A DNA stretch of 64,000 bases from Paenibacillus sp. 19GGS1-52 (GTDB taxonomy: Bacteria; Bacillota; Bacilli; Paenibacillales; Paenibacillaceae). How positions within the stretch are numbered: position 1 is the stretch's first letter; each line of letters begins with the position of its first letter. The stretch is taken from positions 6,634,001-6,698,000 of the forward strand of contig NZ_CP059724.1 in NCBI RefSeq assembly GCF_022369515.1. Reading direction: 5' to 3'. The position numbers and the translations under genes were made by a program. Shown piece by piece: positions 18,501-26,189 of this stretch. Under the pieces are notes generated by a model. It ran no database searches and had not been told where the DNA came from. It was given only the letters and a program-made list of their open reading frames with translations.

Positions 18501-18743
18501 GGATAAGGCTACATTCTTATAGGAAATATTGGCCGGAGAGAATTCCATGATCGGCGAGTTCTTATCACGTACCCCGAAGCTGCACACTCCTTGCCCCCGG
18601 TTCACATAGAAGGTCCACATCGGAATTCCTTTTAACCCGGCCAGCCCTGGCAGAAAGCTGGCGAACGGCTTACCCTCATGAAATTGTTCCATTACAAATG
18701 TTCCCGACTCCTGTTTCCCTGACTCAAAATAATAATTGCTCAC
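15501..18743 (-). CDS. Glucan/oligosaccharide phosphorylase, GH94-GH149-GH161 clan, probably GH161
   Basis: A 1080-residue cytosolic protein without signal peptide. The N-terminal part (1-330) is a beta-sandwich with FYVNRGQGVCSFGVRDKNSP near 46-65; the catalytic helical barrel follows. The block NKPGWNDAMNGLPGLFGSGM at about 653-672 matches the region carrying the general acid Asp of inverting GH94-type phosphorylases (here D659). Size and N-terminus resemble the Paenibacillus beta-1,3-oligoglucan phosphorylase that founded GH161, from memory of the family. Such enzymes use phosphate to release glucose 1-phosphate from oligosaccharides. The gene follows GH30 by 22 bases in one operon. The linkage specificity is inference. 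Confidence 0.75.
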   Translation of the reverse strand: MSNYYFESGKQESGTFVMEQFHEGKPFASFLPGLAGLKGIPMWTFYVNRGQGVCSFGVRDKNSPIMEFSPANISYKNVALSGFRTFIKIKGESEIYEPFQSARPDSAAKRVMTILPNGLTIEEIHAGHGLKTTVHYFNLPNDDYAALVRRVEIENINDTALEFELLDGLPEILPYGVENSGYKDIGNLLRSWMEVYNLEQGIPFYKLRSSTNDDAQVSEITNGHFYLSFTGEGEQLAPIVDFEVVFGSNTSLAYPDRFAEMPLSELAKLPQYPVNKVPCGFSGVERNLAPGATLILNTLIGHVNDIDKINRKAQQLCRDEYITLKAQEAASLTEELTADISTHTSSALFDAYCRQSYLDNFLRGGYPFIFDNGEDGYVVHLYSRKHGDMERDYNFFSLAPEYYSQGNGNFRDMNQNRRNDVFFNPKVGSFNIKMFYSLIQADGYNPLSVQGTSFEVTPDHKKQLGQWLGEVAPGHNEGLDTLCRGKFTPGRLINYIADHNIALKVSEEEFLSSILSMSQQNIEASFGEGFWSDHWTYNLDLVEGYLDIFPDKRQELLFGDEDYAFYDSPAYVQPRSEKYVISDGKVRQYGALLEDEEKLHKLKRKAGDTHWLRVDGGYGSIYRSNLFVKMLSLTLNKFATLDPYGLGVEMEGNKPGWNDAMNGLPGLFGSGMSETFELKRNVVFLLDVLKNGDNEELNVELPVEMAQFLEQVELAVTSVLSHKLTQFRYWDTVASAREAYREAVRFGISGLQSGISLRFIRGVLTKFLTKLDEGIRQAVELGNGLVPTYFRFEATQFLPVKDYEGNPVISAYGLPKAVVEAFEVYALPYFLEGPTRWLKTLKDPEQAKSVYQFIKKTELYDPTTSMYQTSVSLDGESNEIGRMRAFTPGWLERESNFLHMSYKYLLELLKAGLYEEFYGELTTSLVPFLDPAVYGRSTLENSSFIATGGNPDPGVHGRGFVARLSGSTAEFLSMWRVMMAGKKVFSVVDGELALTLAPALPGWLFDEQGYLSFTFLGSTVVTYYNPRRVDTFGEQGAVIKSLQLVYREGMVIDISGALLRGEHAEALRRGEITEIRVALA

Positions 18744-18765
18744 GCCTACGCCTCCTTAGAGTTAA

Positions 18766-20106
18766 TTAAAGTGAAATTAAATGCGTTGTGATCGAATGTG
18801 CCGCCAGCTCGCAGGTGGCTATTTCTCCGCCCAGACCCAGGGTCACCGTACGTTTAGCTTCGCCTTCATTCATCAGCACTACAGCTATGCTGCCATCCGG
18901 ATTGCGGAATGCCGTGGATAGAATTCCTTCCACTCCGAACTCAAGTCCGATCCGTACAGCGCCTGGCGCTATATATTTACTGAAATGCCCAATGTAATAA
19001 TAGGAGCTGTTGTAATGAACCTCGTCGGTTGTCGTATCCGCAATGATCGGCGCATCACAAAGATTCCCCACATGATTGGGTCCTCCAGTCTCATCCAGCA
19101 CCAGATTCCAGTCCAGATACCCCTCTGTCCATGCATTGAGATCGCCAATCATGTTCCGGCCGTAACGTTCGCCCGTGAACCATTCGCCCAACCGGACTCC
19201 GCCCTCCTGACAGCCCTCGGTGAACAGCAGATGCTTATCCGGAAACAAGTCATGCACTTTCTCTACCTTGTCGAATTCCTCGCCGCCATACCAGTGAATG
19301 CCGGTTCCCCACACATACTGCGCAGCTTCAGGATCGGATAAGACCACTGAAGCACGTTCGACCATAATATCGCGGTTATGATCCCAGATCACAATGTTCA
19401 CATCACTAAGGCCCGCCCCGCGCATAACTGGACCGAGATGATTTTTCACAAAATCCCGCTCCTCCTCTGCACTGTAAATACAGGAATCCCAGACCTGAAC
19501 CGCTGCAGGTTCGTTCTGCACCGAGACCGCCCAGATTGGAACCCCTTCCTTGCCATAAGCTTCGATAAATTTGGTATAATAACGCGCCCAAAGTTCAGCG
19601 TATTCCGGCTTCAATGAGCCTCCGTTATTCATTTCACCGTTAGTCTTCATCCATGCCGGTGGACTCCACGGGGAAGCAAGCATCGTAAAGGCTCCACCTT
19701 TTACTTCCATGGCATCCTTAATAAGTGGCAACACCCACTTGTAATCATGGGATATATCAAAGCTAGCCAGCTCCGTGTCATCGTCCTGCACATACGTGTA
19801 GTTGCCGAGGGCGAAATCACAGCTATGAATATGAACGCGGCCCATGTTATAGCCTAGGCCGTCTACCGGATGAAAGTACCGCTGAATGACTTCAGCCCGT
19901 TTCTCCGCGCTCATTCGTGACAAGGTATAGGCCGCCGCTTCCGTAAAAGCACCCCCAAAACCAAGCATTTTCTGAAACTCCACTTCTGGCTTCAGTTCCA
20001 CATCCGCGGCCTTGCTCCCAGCCCGTACCTTAAAGGCCAAACCTTCCTTTGGACTCAGACGCTCTCCCGTTTCCTTTGCCGTTACTATAGTTTCAACTAT
20101 TGTCAT
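18766..20106 (-). CDS. Glycoside hydrolase family 30, intracellular
   Basis: A 446-residue (beta/alpha)8 enzyme of the glucosylceramidase-like GH30 group. GFGGAFTEAAAYTL opens the barrel (49-62); the acid/base is E199 in SVQNEP and the nucleophile E297 in LLFTEGC. A C-terminal beta-sandwich (about 370-446) ends the protein. I chose ATG 20104-20106, 9 bases after AAGGAG, over an upstream ATG adding 25 residues. No signal peptide is present, so it acts on imported oligosaccharides, as a retaining beta-glucosidase or beta-xylosidase-like enzyme. A perfect palindromic LacI-type operator lies about 80 bases upstream. Confidence 0.85.
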   Translation of the reverse strand: MTIVETIVTAKETGERLSPKEGLAFKVRAGSKAADVELKPEVEFQKMLGFGGAFTEAAAYTLSRMSAEKRAEVIQRYFHPVDGLGYNMGRVHIHSCDFALGNYTYVQDDDTELASFDISHDYKWVLPLIKDAMEVKGGAFTMLASPWSPPAWMKTNGEMNNGGSLKPEYAELWARYYTKFIEAYGKEGVPIWAVSVQNEPAAVQVWDSCIYSAEEERDFVKNHLGPVMRGAGLSDVNIVIWDHNRDIMVERASVVLSDPEAAQYVWGTGIHWYGGEEFDKVEKVHDLFPDKHLLFTEGCQEGGVRLGEWFTGERYGRNMIGDLNAWTEGYLDWNLVLDETGGPNHVGNLCDAPIIADTTTDEVHYNSSYYYIGHFSKYIAPGAVRIGLEFGVEGILSTAFRNPDGSIAVVLMNEGEAKRTVTLGLGGEIATCELAAHSITTHLISL

Positions 20107-20185
20107 TTCATCCATCTCCTTAGATTTATTAATTAGGTTGGGAGGATTATTTATTGATTGATTGATTTTAACGTCCATCAAACTG

Positions 20186-20205
20186 AATCGAAACCGGTTT
20201 CGATT
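20186..20205. promoter_or_regulatory. LacI-family operator before the GH30 gene
   Basis: AATCGAAACCGGTTTCGATT is a perfect 20-bp palindrome with the central CG typical of LacI/GalR operators. It lies 80 bases upstream of the GH30 start and 330 bases from the end of the LacI-family gene that precedes it, the likely binding partner. Confidence 0.85.
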
Positions 20206-20224
20206 TGTTTAAAAAAAAATCACT

Positions 20225-20440
20225 TCATCCTTCGTACAATTTAGCTGTTAATTATGCCGTTAAATTTCTCGAATCAGCCAATTTTCCCTCTATAACAGCA
20301 AATTATGCCGTTATTTTCATCCCATTCTGCCTTACAGACTGCTATCCGCTGAATTAGAGGCAGAAATGCACGCTAATCGATTCAAATGCGATATATACGT
20401 CTTGTTAGCAGCATAAATTGACGTTAATTTAATCCCATTT
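20225..20440. repeat. AT-rich intergenic region with three related units
   Basis: Units near 20242-20270 (AGCTGTTAATTATGCCGTTA...), 20296-20325 (AACAGCAAATTATGCCGTTA...) and 20409-20438 (AGCAGCATAAATTGACGTTA...) share GCA..AATT...GTTA.TTT..TCCC. The gap 20207-20533 contains no gene and otherwise only AT-rich DNA. Confidence 0.45.
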
Positions 20441-20533
20441 CAGTGAGTGCCTATCGACTTCAGCAAATGCATCAATCAACTCCGTTCTTCATCCTAGATT
20501 CCAGCACAGCTCAGCTCCACTTGCCAATGTCTC

Positions 20534-21553
20534 CTATTCCACGCTTCTCGGAGGAGCACAGGAATCTCTGACAATTAGTTCCACAGGAAGCTTTAACGCT
20601 TCCATGCCTTCTTGAACTTTGTCGATGGTAGAGAACAGAAGATCGGCCGCCTGGCTTCCAAGCAGAACCGTATCCTGACGGATTGTCGTCAAAGCAGGTG
20701 TGACGTGTCTAGCCAGATCGATATCATCATACCCGATGACTGAGATGTCAGTCGGAACGGAAAGTCCGCTGTCTTTTGCCGCCATAACTGCCCCCAATGC
20801 CAACAAGTCACCCGAAGCAAAAACTGCGGTTGGTCGGTCCGGTAGCTGAAGAAGCTCTTTCATCGCGCTATAGCCATTCTCTAGAGAATAATACGGACCA
20901 GCCACGATATAAGAGTCGGACACTTCCAAGCCCAGCTGCTTCATTGCAGCCTTATAGCCCCGTTCTCGTTCGCTTCCCGGGAACGTGTTTACCCCTCCAG
21001 AAATATGAGCAATCTTGCGATGCCCCAAAGAAGCCAGATGATCTACCGCCAGCACCGCACCAGCCATGTTGTTGGAACATACCGTATGCGACTTTGGAGT
21101 CTCAAAATCCAGAATTACTGTAGGGATAGCGCTGTCTAGAAGCTCTTGAAAATACGGGTCCTCATAATCCGACAAGAAGACAACAACCCCATCGACACCC
21201 CGAATCCGGCAATTCTCCAAATACCCGCTCTGCTTGCCCCCGACATCCTTGGAGATAAACATTAAGGCATAACCCTTGGAGACGGCTACCTGCTTAAAGC
21301 TCTCAATGACGCTGCTGAAAAAAGGATGCCGGATACCGACTCCCGTGCTCTCGATGAACAGTACGCCGATCGTCCATGATTTCTTGGTGGTCAGTGTGCG
21401 GGCATGGGAGTTCGGAACATACCCCATTTCCTGAGCTGTCCGGATGATATCCTGGCGCGTCTTCTCCCGCACATCGGAGTAATTATTGAACGCCTTGGAT
21501 ACGGTTGTTGGAGAGTAACCGGTTCTTTTGGCAATATCGTATATAGTGGTCAC
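20534..21553 (-). CDS. LacI-family transcriptional regulator
   Basis: A 339-residue repressor. The N-terminal helix-turn-helix TTIYDIAKRTGYSPTTVSKAFNN (2-24) and hinge are followed by a periplasmic-binding-like effector domain with IGVLFIESTGVGIRHPFF and VIGYDDIDLARHVTPALTTI. It starts at ATG behind an AGTGA-rich region and sits directly upstream of the GH30/phosphorylase genes on the same strand. The palindrome at 20186 is its probable operator, which would make the pair inducible by an imported oligosaccharide or its breakdown product. Confidence 0.9.
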   Translation of the reverse strand: MTTIYDIAKRTGYSPTTVSKAFNNYSDVREKTRQDIIRTAQEMGYVPNSHARTLTTKKSWTIGVLFIESTGVGIRHPFFSSVIESFKQVAVSKGYALMFISKDVGGKQSGYLENCRIRGVDGVVVFLSDYEDPYFQELLDSAIPTVILDFETPKSHTVCSNNMAGAVLAVDHLASLGHRKIAHISGGVNTFPGSERERGYKAAMKQLGLEVSDSYIVAGPYYSLENGYSAMKELLQLPDRPTAVFASGDLLALGAVMAAKDSGLSVPTDISVIGYDDIDLARHVTPALTTIRQDTVLLGSQAADLLFSTIDKVQEGMEALKLPVELIVRDSCAPPRSVE

Positions 21554-21601
21554 TCCGATTCACTCCCGTCCAAATGTAAGCCCTTTCTGTTCAAAGCCAT
21601 T

Positions 21602-22084
21602 TTAACGTCTTTCCCCACGGCCGTCCAGCACAAAAAATTTTTGCACAGAGGGCAGCAGCGTAATTGCCTGAATCAGCAGGCCTAAGCATGTATAGAAAAC
21701 ATGAACTAGCGATACTGCATTCATCATATAGGTCTGTACCATAATCCAGATAATTTGCCCAAATCCGATATAAAGCGACAAGGCCCATGAGCTGTGCAGC
21801 TCTGTAAAAGGATTCAGCCTATCCGCCCATTTCCACTGCGGTCTTTTGATCAGACTGTACAGGATTAACAGAGGCAAGAGACCAAACACAACAAGCAGTA
21901 GAATACCTGGGATTAAAAAATCGGGAAATATCGTTCTTTCCAGCACCGAAGATGGCATTCCCATCATTTCACCACTGGGATCAGCCAAAAGGGCCAGTCC
22001 CCCGCCTAGCGCACCCACGCCCAAAAAAGCCTGCAGAATATAAAGAAATGTTACAGTAAACGGTCTTTCTTGTCTTTGTACCAT
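21602..22084 (-). CDS. Small membrane protein of unknown function
   Basis: A 160-residue protein with four predicted TM segments: about 10-33 (FLYILQAFLGVGALGGGLAL), 55-78, 100-122 and 125-145. The C-terminus is basic (LDGRGERR). I chose ATG 22082-22084 (MVQRQERPFT), which places a short charged lead before TM1; an upstream in-frame start would add 35 residues with a non-membrane, cysteine-containing sequence and no clear binding site. It precedes the LacI gene by 48 bases on the same strand. I do not recognise the family. Confidence 0.6.
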   Translation of the reverse strand: MVQRQERPFTVTFLYILQAFLGVGALGGGLALLADPSGEMMGMPSSVLERTIFPDFLIPGILLLVVFGLLPLLILYSLIKRPQWKWADRLNPFTELHSSWALSLYIGFGQIIWIMVQTYMMNAVSLVHVFYTCLGLLIQAITLLPSVQKFFVLDGRGERR

Positions 22085-22270
22085 TGTGGCAGCCTCATTT
22101 CCACATCTCGAATGGGTTTCCTTCTCATAACCATAACATCGCCCTCGTGTTGATTTTACAGGTTTTCCCTCCTGCTGGCCGAGATACATATCACAACCTG
22201 ATCTACGATACGAACTTTGGGGTATTCGGTGTGAATTACTGCTCTTTGCGCTATACTAAAGTTACAAGAT

Positions 22271-22363
22271 GAAACGGCTTTGCCGTCCTTTTAGGGATGG
22301 CACCCGTTTCTTCGAGAAATATAAGGATAAGTTATCGTGTGAAGCATATAAATTCTTATATTT
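22271..22363 (+). repeat. Two-hairpin intergenic repeat, copy 1
   Basis: A 93-base element: hairpin A between GAAACGG and CCGTTTC, then hairpin B between AATATAAG and CTTATATT. It matches copy 2 at 41542-41634 in 88 of 93 positions. It lies between the four-TM protein and the HNH gene, in a gap (22085-22413) without other features. Confidence 0.85.
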
Positions 22364-22413
22364 CAATGGAAAAACGGATTGATTTCATCATCCTAAAAAA
22401 CGAGGAGATAGGA

Positions 22414-22476
22414 ATGACGCAAATAAAGCGTTCTTCCAAAAATACTTATGACGGATACCAATCTACCTTTATCTAA
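22414..22476 (+). CDS. Possible 20-residue upstream peptide overlapping the HNH gene
   Basis: An ATG at 22414 lies just behind GGAGATAGGA, the best ribosome binding site of the region, and opens a 20-codon frame ending in TAA at 22474-22476. The HNH start codon at 22448 lies inside it in another frame and has no binding site of its own. This arrangement suggests translational coupling of HNH expression to the short frame. No similarity to a known peptide was recognised. Confidence 0.4.
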   Translation: MTQIKRSSKNTYDGYQSTFI

Positions 22477-23239
22477 ACAGTGTATCTACTGCCAACAGAA
22501 TAAACCGCTTTCTGAATTCCGCAGGCGTACAGGCAAACGATCCAAAGGCCAGTCACGCCGTGGGGCCTGTCGGGAATGCCGTAAACAGCGGGAAACTGCG
22601 GAGACCAAGAATCTACCTCAGATAGCGCCAATCACGCGACTCTCCGATTCCCGATCTCTGTCAGCAGCACCACAACCGATATCCGCAGCCGTTCCAACCC
22701 TCCTATCGGCAAAGAGTGCAACGGTTAAAGCCCATCAGCACTCTTTGCCGGAACGCTCCAGAGAAGGGAAGGCACTTCCCCCTTCTTCGGCAGCCAAGGC
22801 TAAAGCCCGCACGCGTGGAGCCGAACAACCACGGATTCATCCGCACCTGCGTGGCCCGAAACCGGAGCCGCAGGATACATCGGCTCTGACTCCATCTGCC
22901 AAGGGGCTGATTCTGATGCGCGGGCACAGCGATAAGGGTCGCCGGTGGCATCAGGAGATTGATTTCGAGCTTGCAGTTACTTTGGTCAACGAGCGGGCCG
23001 CCGTAGTCATCAACCGCCGTACCATCCGCCGAATCTACAGCAATAAGGATTTTCGTGCGATGATATTGACCAGAGACAACTATACCTGTCATTTTTGCGG
23101 ATTATACGGAGATACTATCGACCACCTGCTGCCACGCGCCAAAGGTGGACATACTACCCCCGAGAACTGCGTCTGTGCCTGCAATCTGTGCAATCAGACC
23201 AAGGCTGACCAATATGTAGAGGAATTTATGGGCCGCTAA
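22448..23239 (+). CDS. HNH endonuclease with N-terminal zinc-ribbon-like segment
   Basis: A 263-residue protein. Residues 12-50 hold a C-x2-C ... C-x2-C segment (CIYCQQNKPLSEF ... CRECRKQ). Residues ~60-150 are a low-complexity, Ala/Pro/Ser/Arg-rich linker. The C-terminal HNH nuclease has RDNYTCHFCGLYGDTIDHLLPRAKGG ending NCVCACNLCNQTKAD (written here in part), with the catalytic histidine in IDHLLP and zinc cysteines C-x2-C twice. Stand-alone HNH proteins of this kind are common in Bacillales and their targets are unknown. The gene starts without an obvious ribosome binding site inside a short upstream frame. Confidence 0.85.
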   Translation: MTDTNLPLSKQCIYCQQNKPLSEFRRRTGKRSKGQSRRGACRECRKQRETAETKNLPQIAPITRLSDSRSLSAAPQPISAAVPTLLSAKSATVKAHQHSLPERSREGKALPPSSAAKAKARTRGAEQPRIHPHLRGPKPEPQDTSALTPSAKGLILMRGHSDKGRRWHQEIDFELAVTLVNERAAVVINRRTIRRIYSNKDFRAMILTRDNYTCHFCGLYGDTIDHLLPRAKGGHTTPENCVCACNLCNQTKADQYVEEFMGR

Positions 23240-23407
23240 AGTTATTCCGTGTGACGTCACGGCAAGCATCGAATGTTAATTTATATAGACAATAAGCGCC
23301 CTACTCCCAGGCCAATTGATGTTCAAGTGAACACCAGCCTGAAACATAGAGCGCTTCTTTGTATGATTATGAACCTAATATTTTGTTGCGTTATGAATTT
23401 ACTCAGC

Positions 23408-23602
23408 CTATCCGGTAATATTCTTCACTCGTCCAACCTGTCCATCCGTCAAGCGCACCTTGATTCCATGCGGATGCCGGGGTGAGTTCGTCAGAATATC
23501 CTTAACCGATCCGTGCGTAAGCTTGCCTGTAGGCTGGTCCTGCTTCAATACAATATCCACTTCAAGCCCAGCGCGGATATCCGCTCTTACTTGTCCGTTC
23601 AT
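23408..23602 (-). CDS. ywbE: YwbE-family protein
   Basis: A 64-residue protein of the YwbE/DUF2196 family: RADIRAGLEVDIVLKQDQPT, GKLTHGSVKDILTNS and HPHGIKVRLTDGQVGRV cover nearly the whole length. It looks like a small beta-barrel. Function is not established. It starts at ATG behind AAAGGAGATC and is convergent with the HNH gene. Confidence 0.9.
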   Translation of the reverse strand: MNGQVRADIRAGLEVDIVLKQDQPTGKLTHGSVKDILTNSPRHPHGIKVRLTDGQVGRVKNITG

Positions 23603-23698
23603 GATGTGATCTCCTTTCGTGTTACCCTTATTATTATATCAAAAGACTGCAAAGAGTTATAATGGAGCCAACTACTATAGATAAGGATGAGGACAGCT

Positions 23699-24001
23699 AT
23701 GGCCTTCGGAATTAACAGAGACGAATTAACCCGCTGGAAAAAAGCGGTCTCTGCAGGAGAGATCGCTTTCTTGACTCATTATTGGATTGATCGGCGTTTC
23801 CCCGGCATTACTACCGTTACCAAAGTTGGCTGCAGCGACCTGGCCCGGCTGACAAGCTGGTGTGAGCACAATGGGTTACCCGCCAAATATATTCATAATC
23901 GCTCACCGTTTCCCCATTTCGATCTGATCGGCCCGCAGCAACCAGAAATTCTCCGGCGCGAAGGGTTATGGGAACAGCTGGAGCGCTTCAAAATGCTCTG
24001 A
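23699..24001 (+). CDS. Conserved small protein, YneQ-like
   Basis: A 100-residue protein starting MAFGINRDEL. The blocks GEIAFLTHYWIDRRFPGITT and KVGCSDLARLTSWCEHNGLP, then the HNRSPFPHFDL stretch, are shared by a conserved Bacillales family that includes B. subtilis YneQ, as far as I recall. I chose ATG 23699 because GATGAGG lies 6-10 bases upstream; the ATG 12 bases earlier overlaps that site. The family's function is unknown. The gene is convergent with sdaAA. Confidence 0.75.
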   Translation: MAFGINRDELTRWKKAVSAGEIAFLTHYWIDRRFPGITTVTKVGCSDLARLTSWCEHNGLPAKYIHNRSPFPHFDLIGPQQPEILRREGLWEQLERFKML

Positions 24002-24006
24002 TCCAA

Positions 24007-24885
24007 TTACTTCTTGCTGCGTAGGTCCCTCATGATTTTGCGGCCGGTGGGTGTCTGCGCCAAGCCACCCCCTGCTGTCTCGCGGTGTTTCTCCGGCATC
24101 GCTGAACCTACCTCCAACATCACTTGGATTACTTCATCAGACGGAATAACACTCCGAACACCGGCTAGCGCCATATCCGCGGCGGCCAATGCGGTCACTG
24201 CACCAAATCCGTTTCTAACAATACAAGGAATCTCGACCAGCCCCCCGACCGGATCACAGATAAGACCCAGCGAATTCTTTAGCGCCAGACCCACTGCATG
24301 TACTGCTTGTGCAGGTGTTCCGCCGCGCAGTTCGGTCAGTGCACCGGCCGCCATTCCTATGGCTGAACCGACTTCGGCCTGGCAACCACCTTCTGCGCCG
24401 GATACAAAAGAATTGTTGGCAATGACATAGCCAATCGCACCAGCGGCGAACAAGCCGGATACCATATAGTCGTCACTCCAACCGAAGCGCTCCTGACAGC
24501 TGAGAAACACACCCGGAATAATCCCGCAGGAACCTGCTGTGGGCGTAGCGATAATACGGCCCATTGAGGCATTCACTTCAGATACAGCCAGCGCGTAAGC
24601 CATCGCTTGACCCGCTGATCCGCCAAGACACGGCTCATTCGCTGTGTTATATGCACCGACACGCTGAGCATCCATCCCCGTAAGTCCACTGCGTGAAGTG
24701 GTATCTTCATGCATGCCCCGATGAACTGCTTCTTTCATCACTCCATAATATTGGCTCATCGTAGCAAATTCCTGTTCACTAGGACGTCCTGATTCTGCAC
24801 TTTGCTCCTCTAACATCAGGGCTCCGATGCCTAAGCTACGTTTCTCACATAATATAGCCAGCTCACTCAATGTTTGAAAATTCAT
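24007..24885 (-). CDS. sdaAA: L-serine dehydratase, iron-sulfur, alpha subunit
   Basis: A 292-residue subunit. With the beta subunit it deaminates L-serine to pyruvate and ammonia using a [4Fe-4S] cluster that acts as Lewis acid. The cluster cysteines are expected in TAGSCGIIPGVFLSCQERFG and in GLICDPVGGLVEIPCIVRNG, both present. The N-terminus contains SRSGLTGMDAQRVGAYN, and the C-terminus MPEKHRETAGGGLAQTPTGR is typical. It overlaps the beta subunit gene by 4 bases. Confidence 0.93.
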   Translation of the reverse strand: MNFQTLSELAILCEKRSLGIGALMLEEQSAESGRPSEQEFATMSQYYGVMKEAVHRGMHEDTTSRSGLTGMDAQRVGAYNTANEPCLGGSAGQAMAYALAVSEVNASMGRIIATPTAGSCGIIPGVFLSCQERFGWSDDYMVSGLFAAGAIGYVIANNSFVSGAEGGCQAEVGSAIGMAAGALTELRGGTPAQAVHAVGLALKNSLGLICDPVGGLVEIPCIVRNGFGAVTALAAADMALAGVRSVIPSDEVIQVMLEVGSAMPEKHRETAGGGLAQTPTGRKIMRDLRSKK

Positions 24886-25592
24886 GTTGTACTTTCCTTC
24901 CCTTTCTCTTCCTGTGTACCTTCATTTAGGTTAACCAGCTTTACCGACTTCACAGCAGGTAAAGCCTCTAAATCTTGGATCAGCTCCAGTGTGGCCGATT
25001 CATCCAGCTCAAGCACCGTCAAAGCTGCTCCGCTGCGATTTTTCCGATCCAAAGACATATGTCCGATATTAAAATGGCCTCTGCGCATCACATCCGTAAC
25101 ACTGGCCAGAACCCCTAAATAGTCCATATGGTCAATCAGAACCGTTGGATACATGCCCGTGAGCTTCACTCCAAAGCCATTGATATCCACGATCTCAATG
25201 TTGCCGCCACCGATCGATATTCCCGTCAGCGTCAACTCACTTCCCGTATCCCGACCGGTCAAATGCAGGCGAACCGTATTGGGATGGGGAAACAATCCGG
25301 TTCTCTGCCGAAAGGAAATTTCCATCCCGGCCTCAGCCGCCAGCTCTAAAGAATCGGGCAGCCGAGGGTCATCGGTGGTGAAGTCCAGCAGTCCGCCAGC
25401 TATGGCCCGATCTGTACCATGACCCTGATAGGTAGCCGAGAAAGAACCAAAGAACGTCACCTCTGCCACGCTCGGCAGCTCACCCAGTACCTGTCGGGCT
25501 GCCCTCCCGATCCGTGCAGCTCCTGCTGTATGCGAACTGGAAGGCCCGACCATTGCCGGACCAATAATTGAAAATACATCTTTAAAACGCAT
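24882..25592 (-). CDS. sdaAB: L-serine dehydratase, iron-sulfur, beta subunit
   Basis: A 236-residue subunit. Residues 1-135 carry the SDH beta fold with VGPSSSHTAGAARIGRAARQ near the N-terminus and GHGTDRAIAGGLL. A C-terminal ACT domain starts around residue 150 (VLIDHMDYLGVLASVTDVMR) and may bind serine or another amino acid as regulator. It is the first gene of the two-gene sda operon. Confidence 0.93.
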   Translation of the reverse strand: MRFKDVFSIIGPAMVGPSSSHTAGAARIGRAARQVLGELPSVAEVTFFGSFSATYQGHGTDRAIAGGLLDFTTDDPRLPDSLELAAEAGMEISFRQRTGLFPHPNTVRLHLTGRDTGSELTLTGISIGGGNIEIVDINGFGVKLTGMYPTVLIDHMDYLGVLASVTDVMRRGHFNIGHMSLDRKNRSGAALTVLELDESATLELIQDLEALPAVKSVKLVNLNEGTQEEKGKESTT

Positions 25593-25750
25593 ACTCAGGC
25601 CTCCCGCGATTAGAATTTGACTCTCCTATTATGCTTTTATATTATACTGCACAAGTTGCTGGACTTCACTGTGACATTCACTGTTATATCATCCATATTA
25701 AAATCATGTGGCATATCAGATATTATGGATGAAGCTTGCTGCAGTTACAT

Positions 25751-26173
25751 CTATACACTGGTATCTTGGGAATACAGCTCGATTCCATCTCTGTACTGCC
25801 AACCAAGACTTTCCCAGAAGCGGCGCCCCAGCGCATTGCTCTCGATAACCATCAGATGGCATTTGGCAATGCCGTTTACCCGCAGCTTGTCCAGACATCG
25901 GGACACCAGTTCACGGCCCACCCCCACTCCCCGACTGTCACTGCTAACCGCAACATGATACATATAACCTCTGCGCCCATCATGTCCACAGAGCGCTGTC
26001 CCAGCTAGAGTACCATCCTCATGCACACAGATTTGACTAAAGCCACGATTGCGCTCCAAATAACCTACAATCTCAGCCCGTGAATCCGCTCCACTGAGCC
26101 CCATGCCCTCCGTATTCTCCCATAACCTATAGGCCGCCTCATAATCCTCCGCAACCATGTCTCTGTAAATCAT
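25751..26173 (-). CDS. GNAT-family N-acetyltransferase
   Basis: A 140-residue single-domain GNAT protein. Motif A (acetyl-CoA pyrophosphate loop) is DSRGVGVGRELVSRCLDKLR at about residues 79-98, preceded by GYMYHVAVSS. The C-terminal ALGRRFWESLGWQYRDGIEL is the usual end of the fold. The layout resembles the YpeA group. The acceptor is unknown. It shares its strand with, and lies 16 bases downstream of, the DUF4269 gene. Confidence 0.85.
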   Translation of the reverse strand: MIYRDMVAEDYEAAYRLWENTEGMGLSGADSRAEIVGYLERNRGFSQICVHEDGTLAGTALCGHDGRRGYMYHVAVSSDSRGVGVGRELVSRCLDKLRVNGIAKCHLMVIESNALGRRFWESLGWQYRDGIELYSQDTSV

Positions 26174-26189
26174 TGGTTTTCCTCCACAT

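Noticed and set aside
8058-21553. The locus considered as a genomic island because of its size and dedicated regulation.
   Set aside because: No integrase, transposase, tRNA or direct-repeat borders were seen and codon use looks like the surroundings.
22271-22310. AGGGATGGCACCCG resembles the T-box core GGGTGGCACCGCG, as does AGGGGTGGCATCCG in copy 2.
   Set aside because: The segment is part of a repeated two-hairpin element, is followed by no synthetase or amino acid gene, lacks stem I and stem III features, and the matching bases belong to hairpin A.
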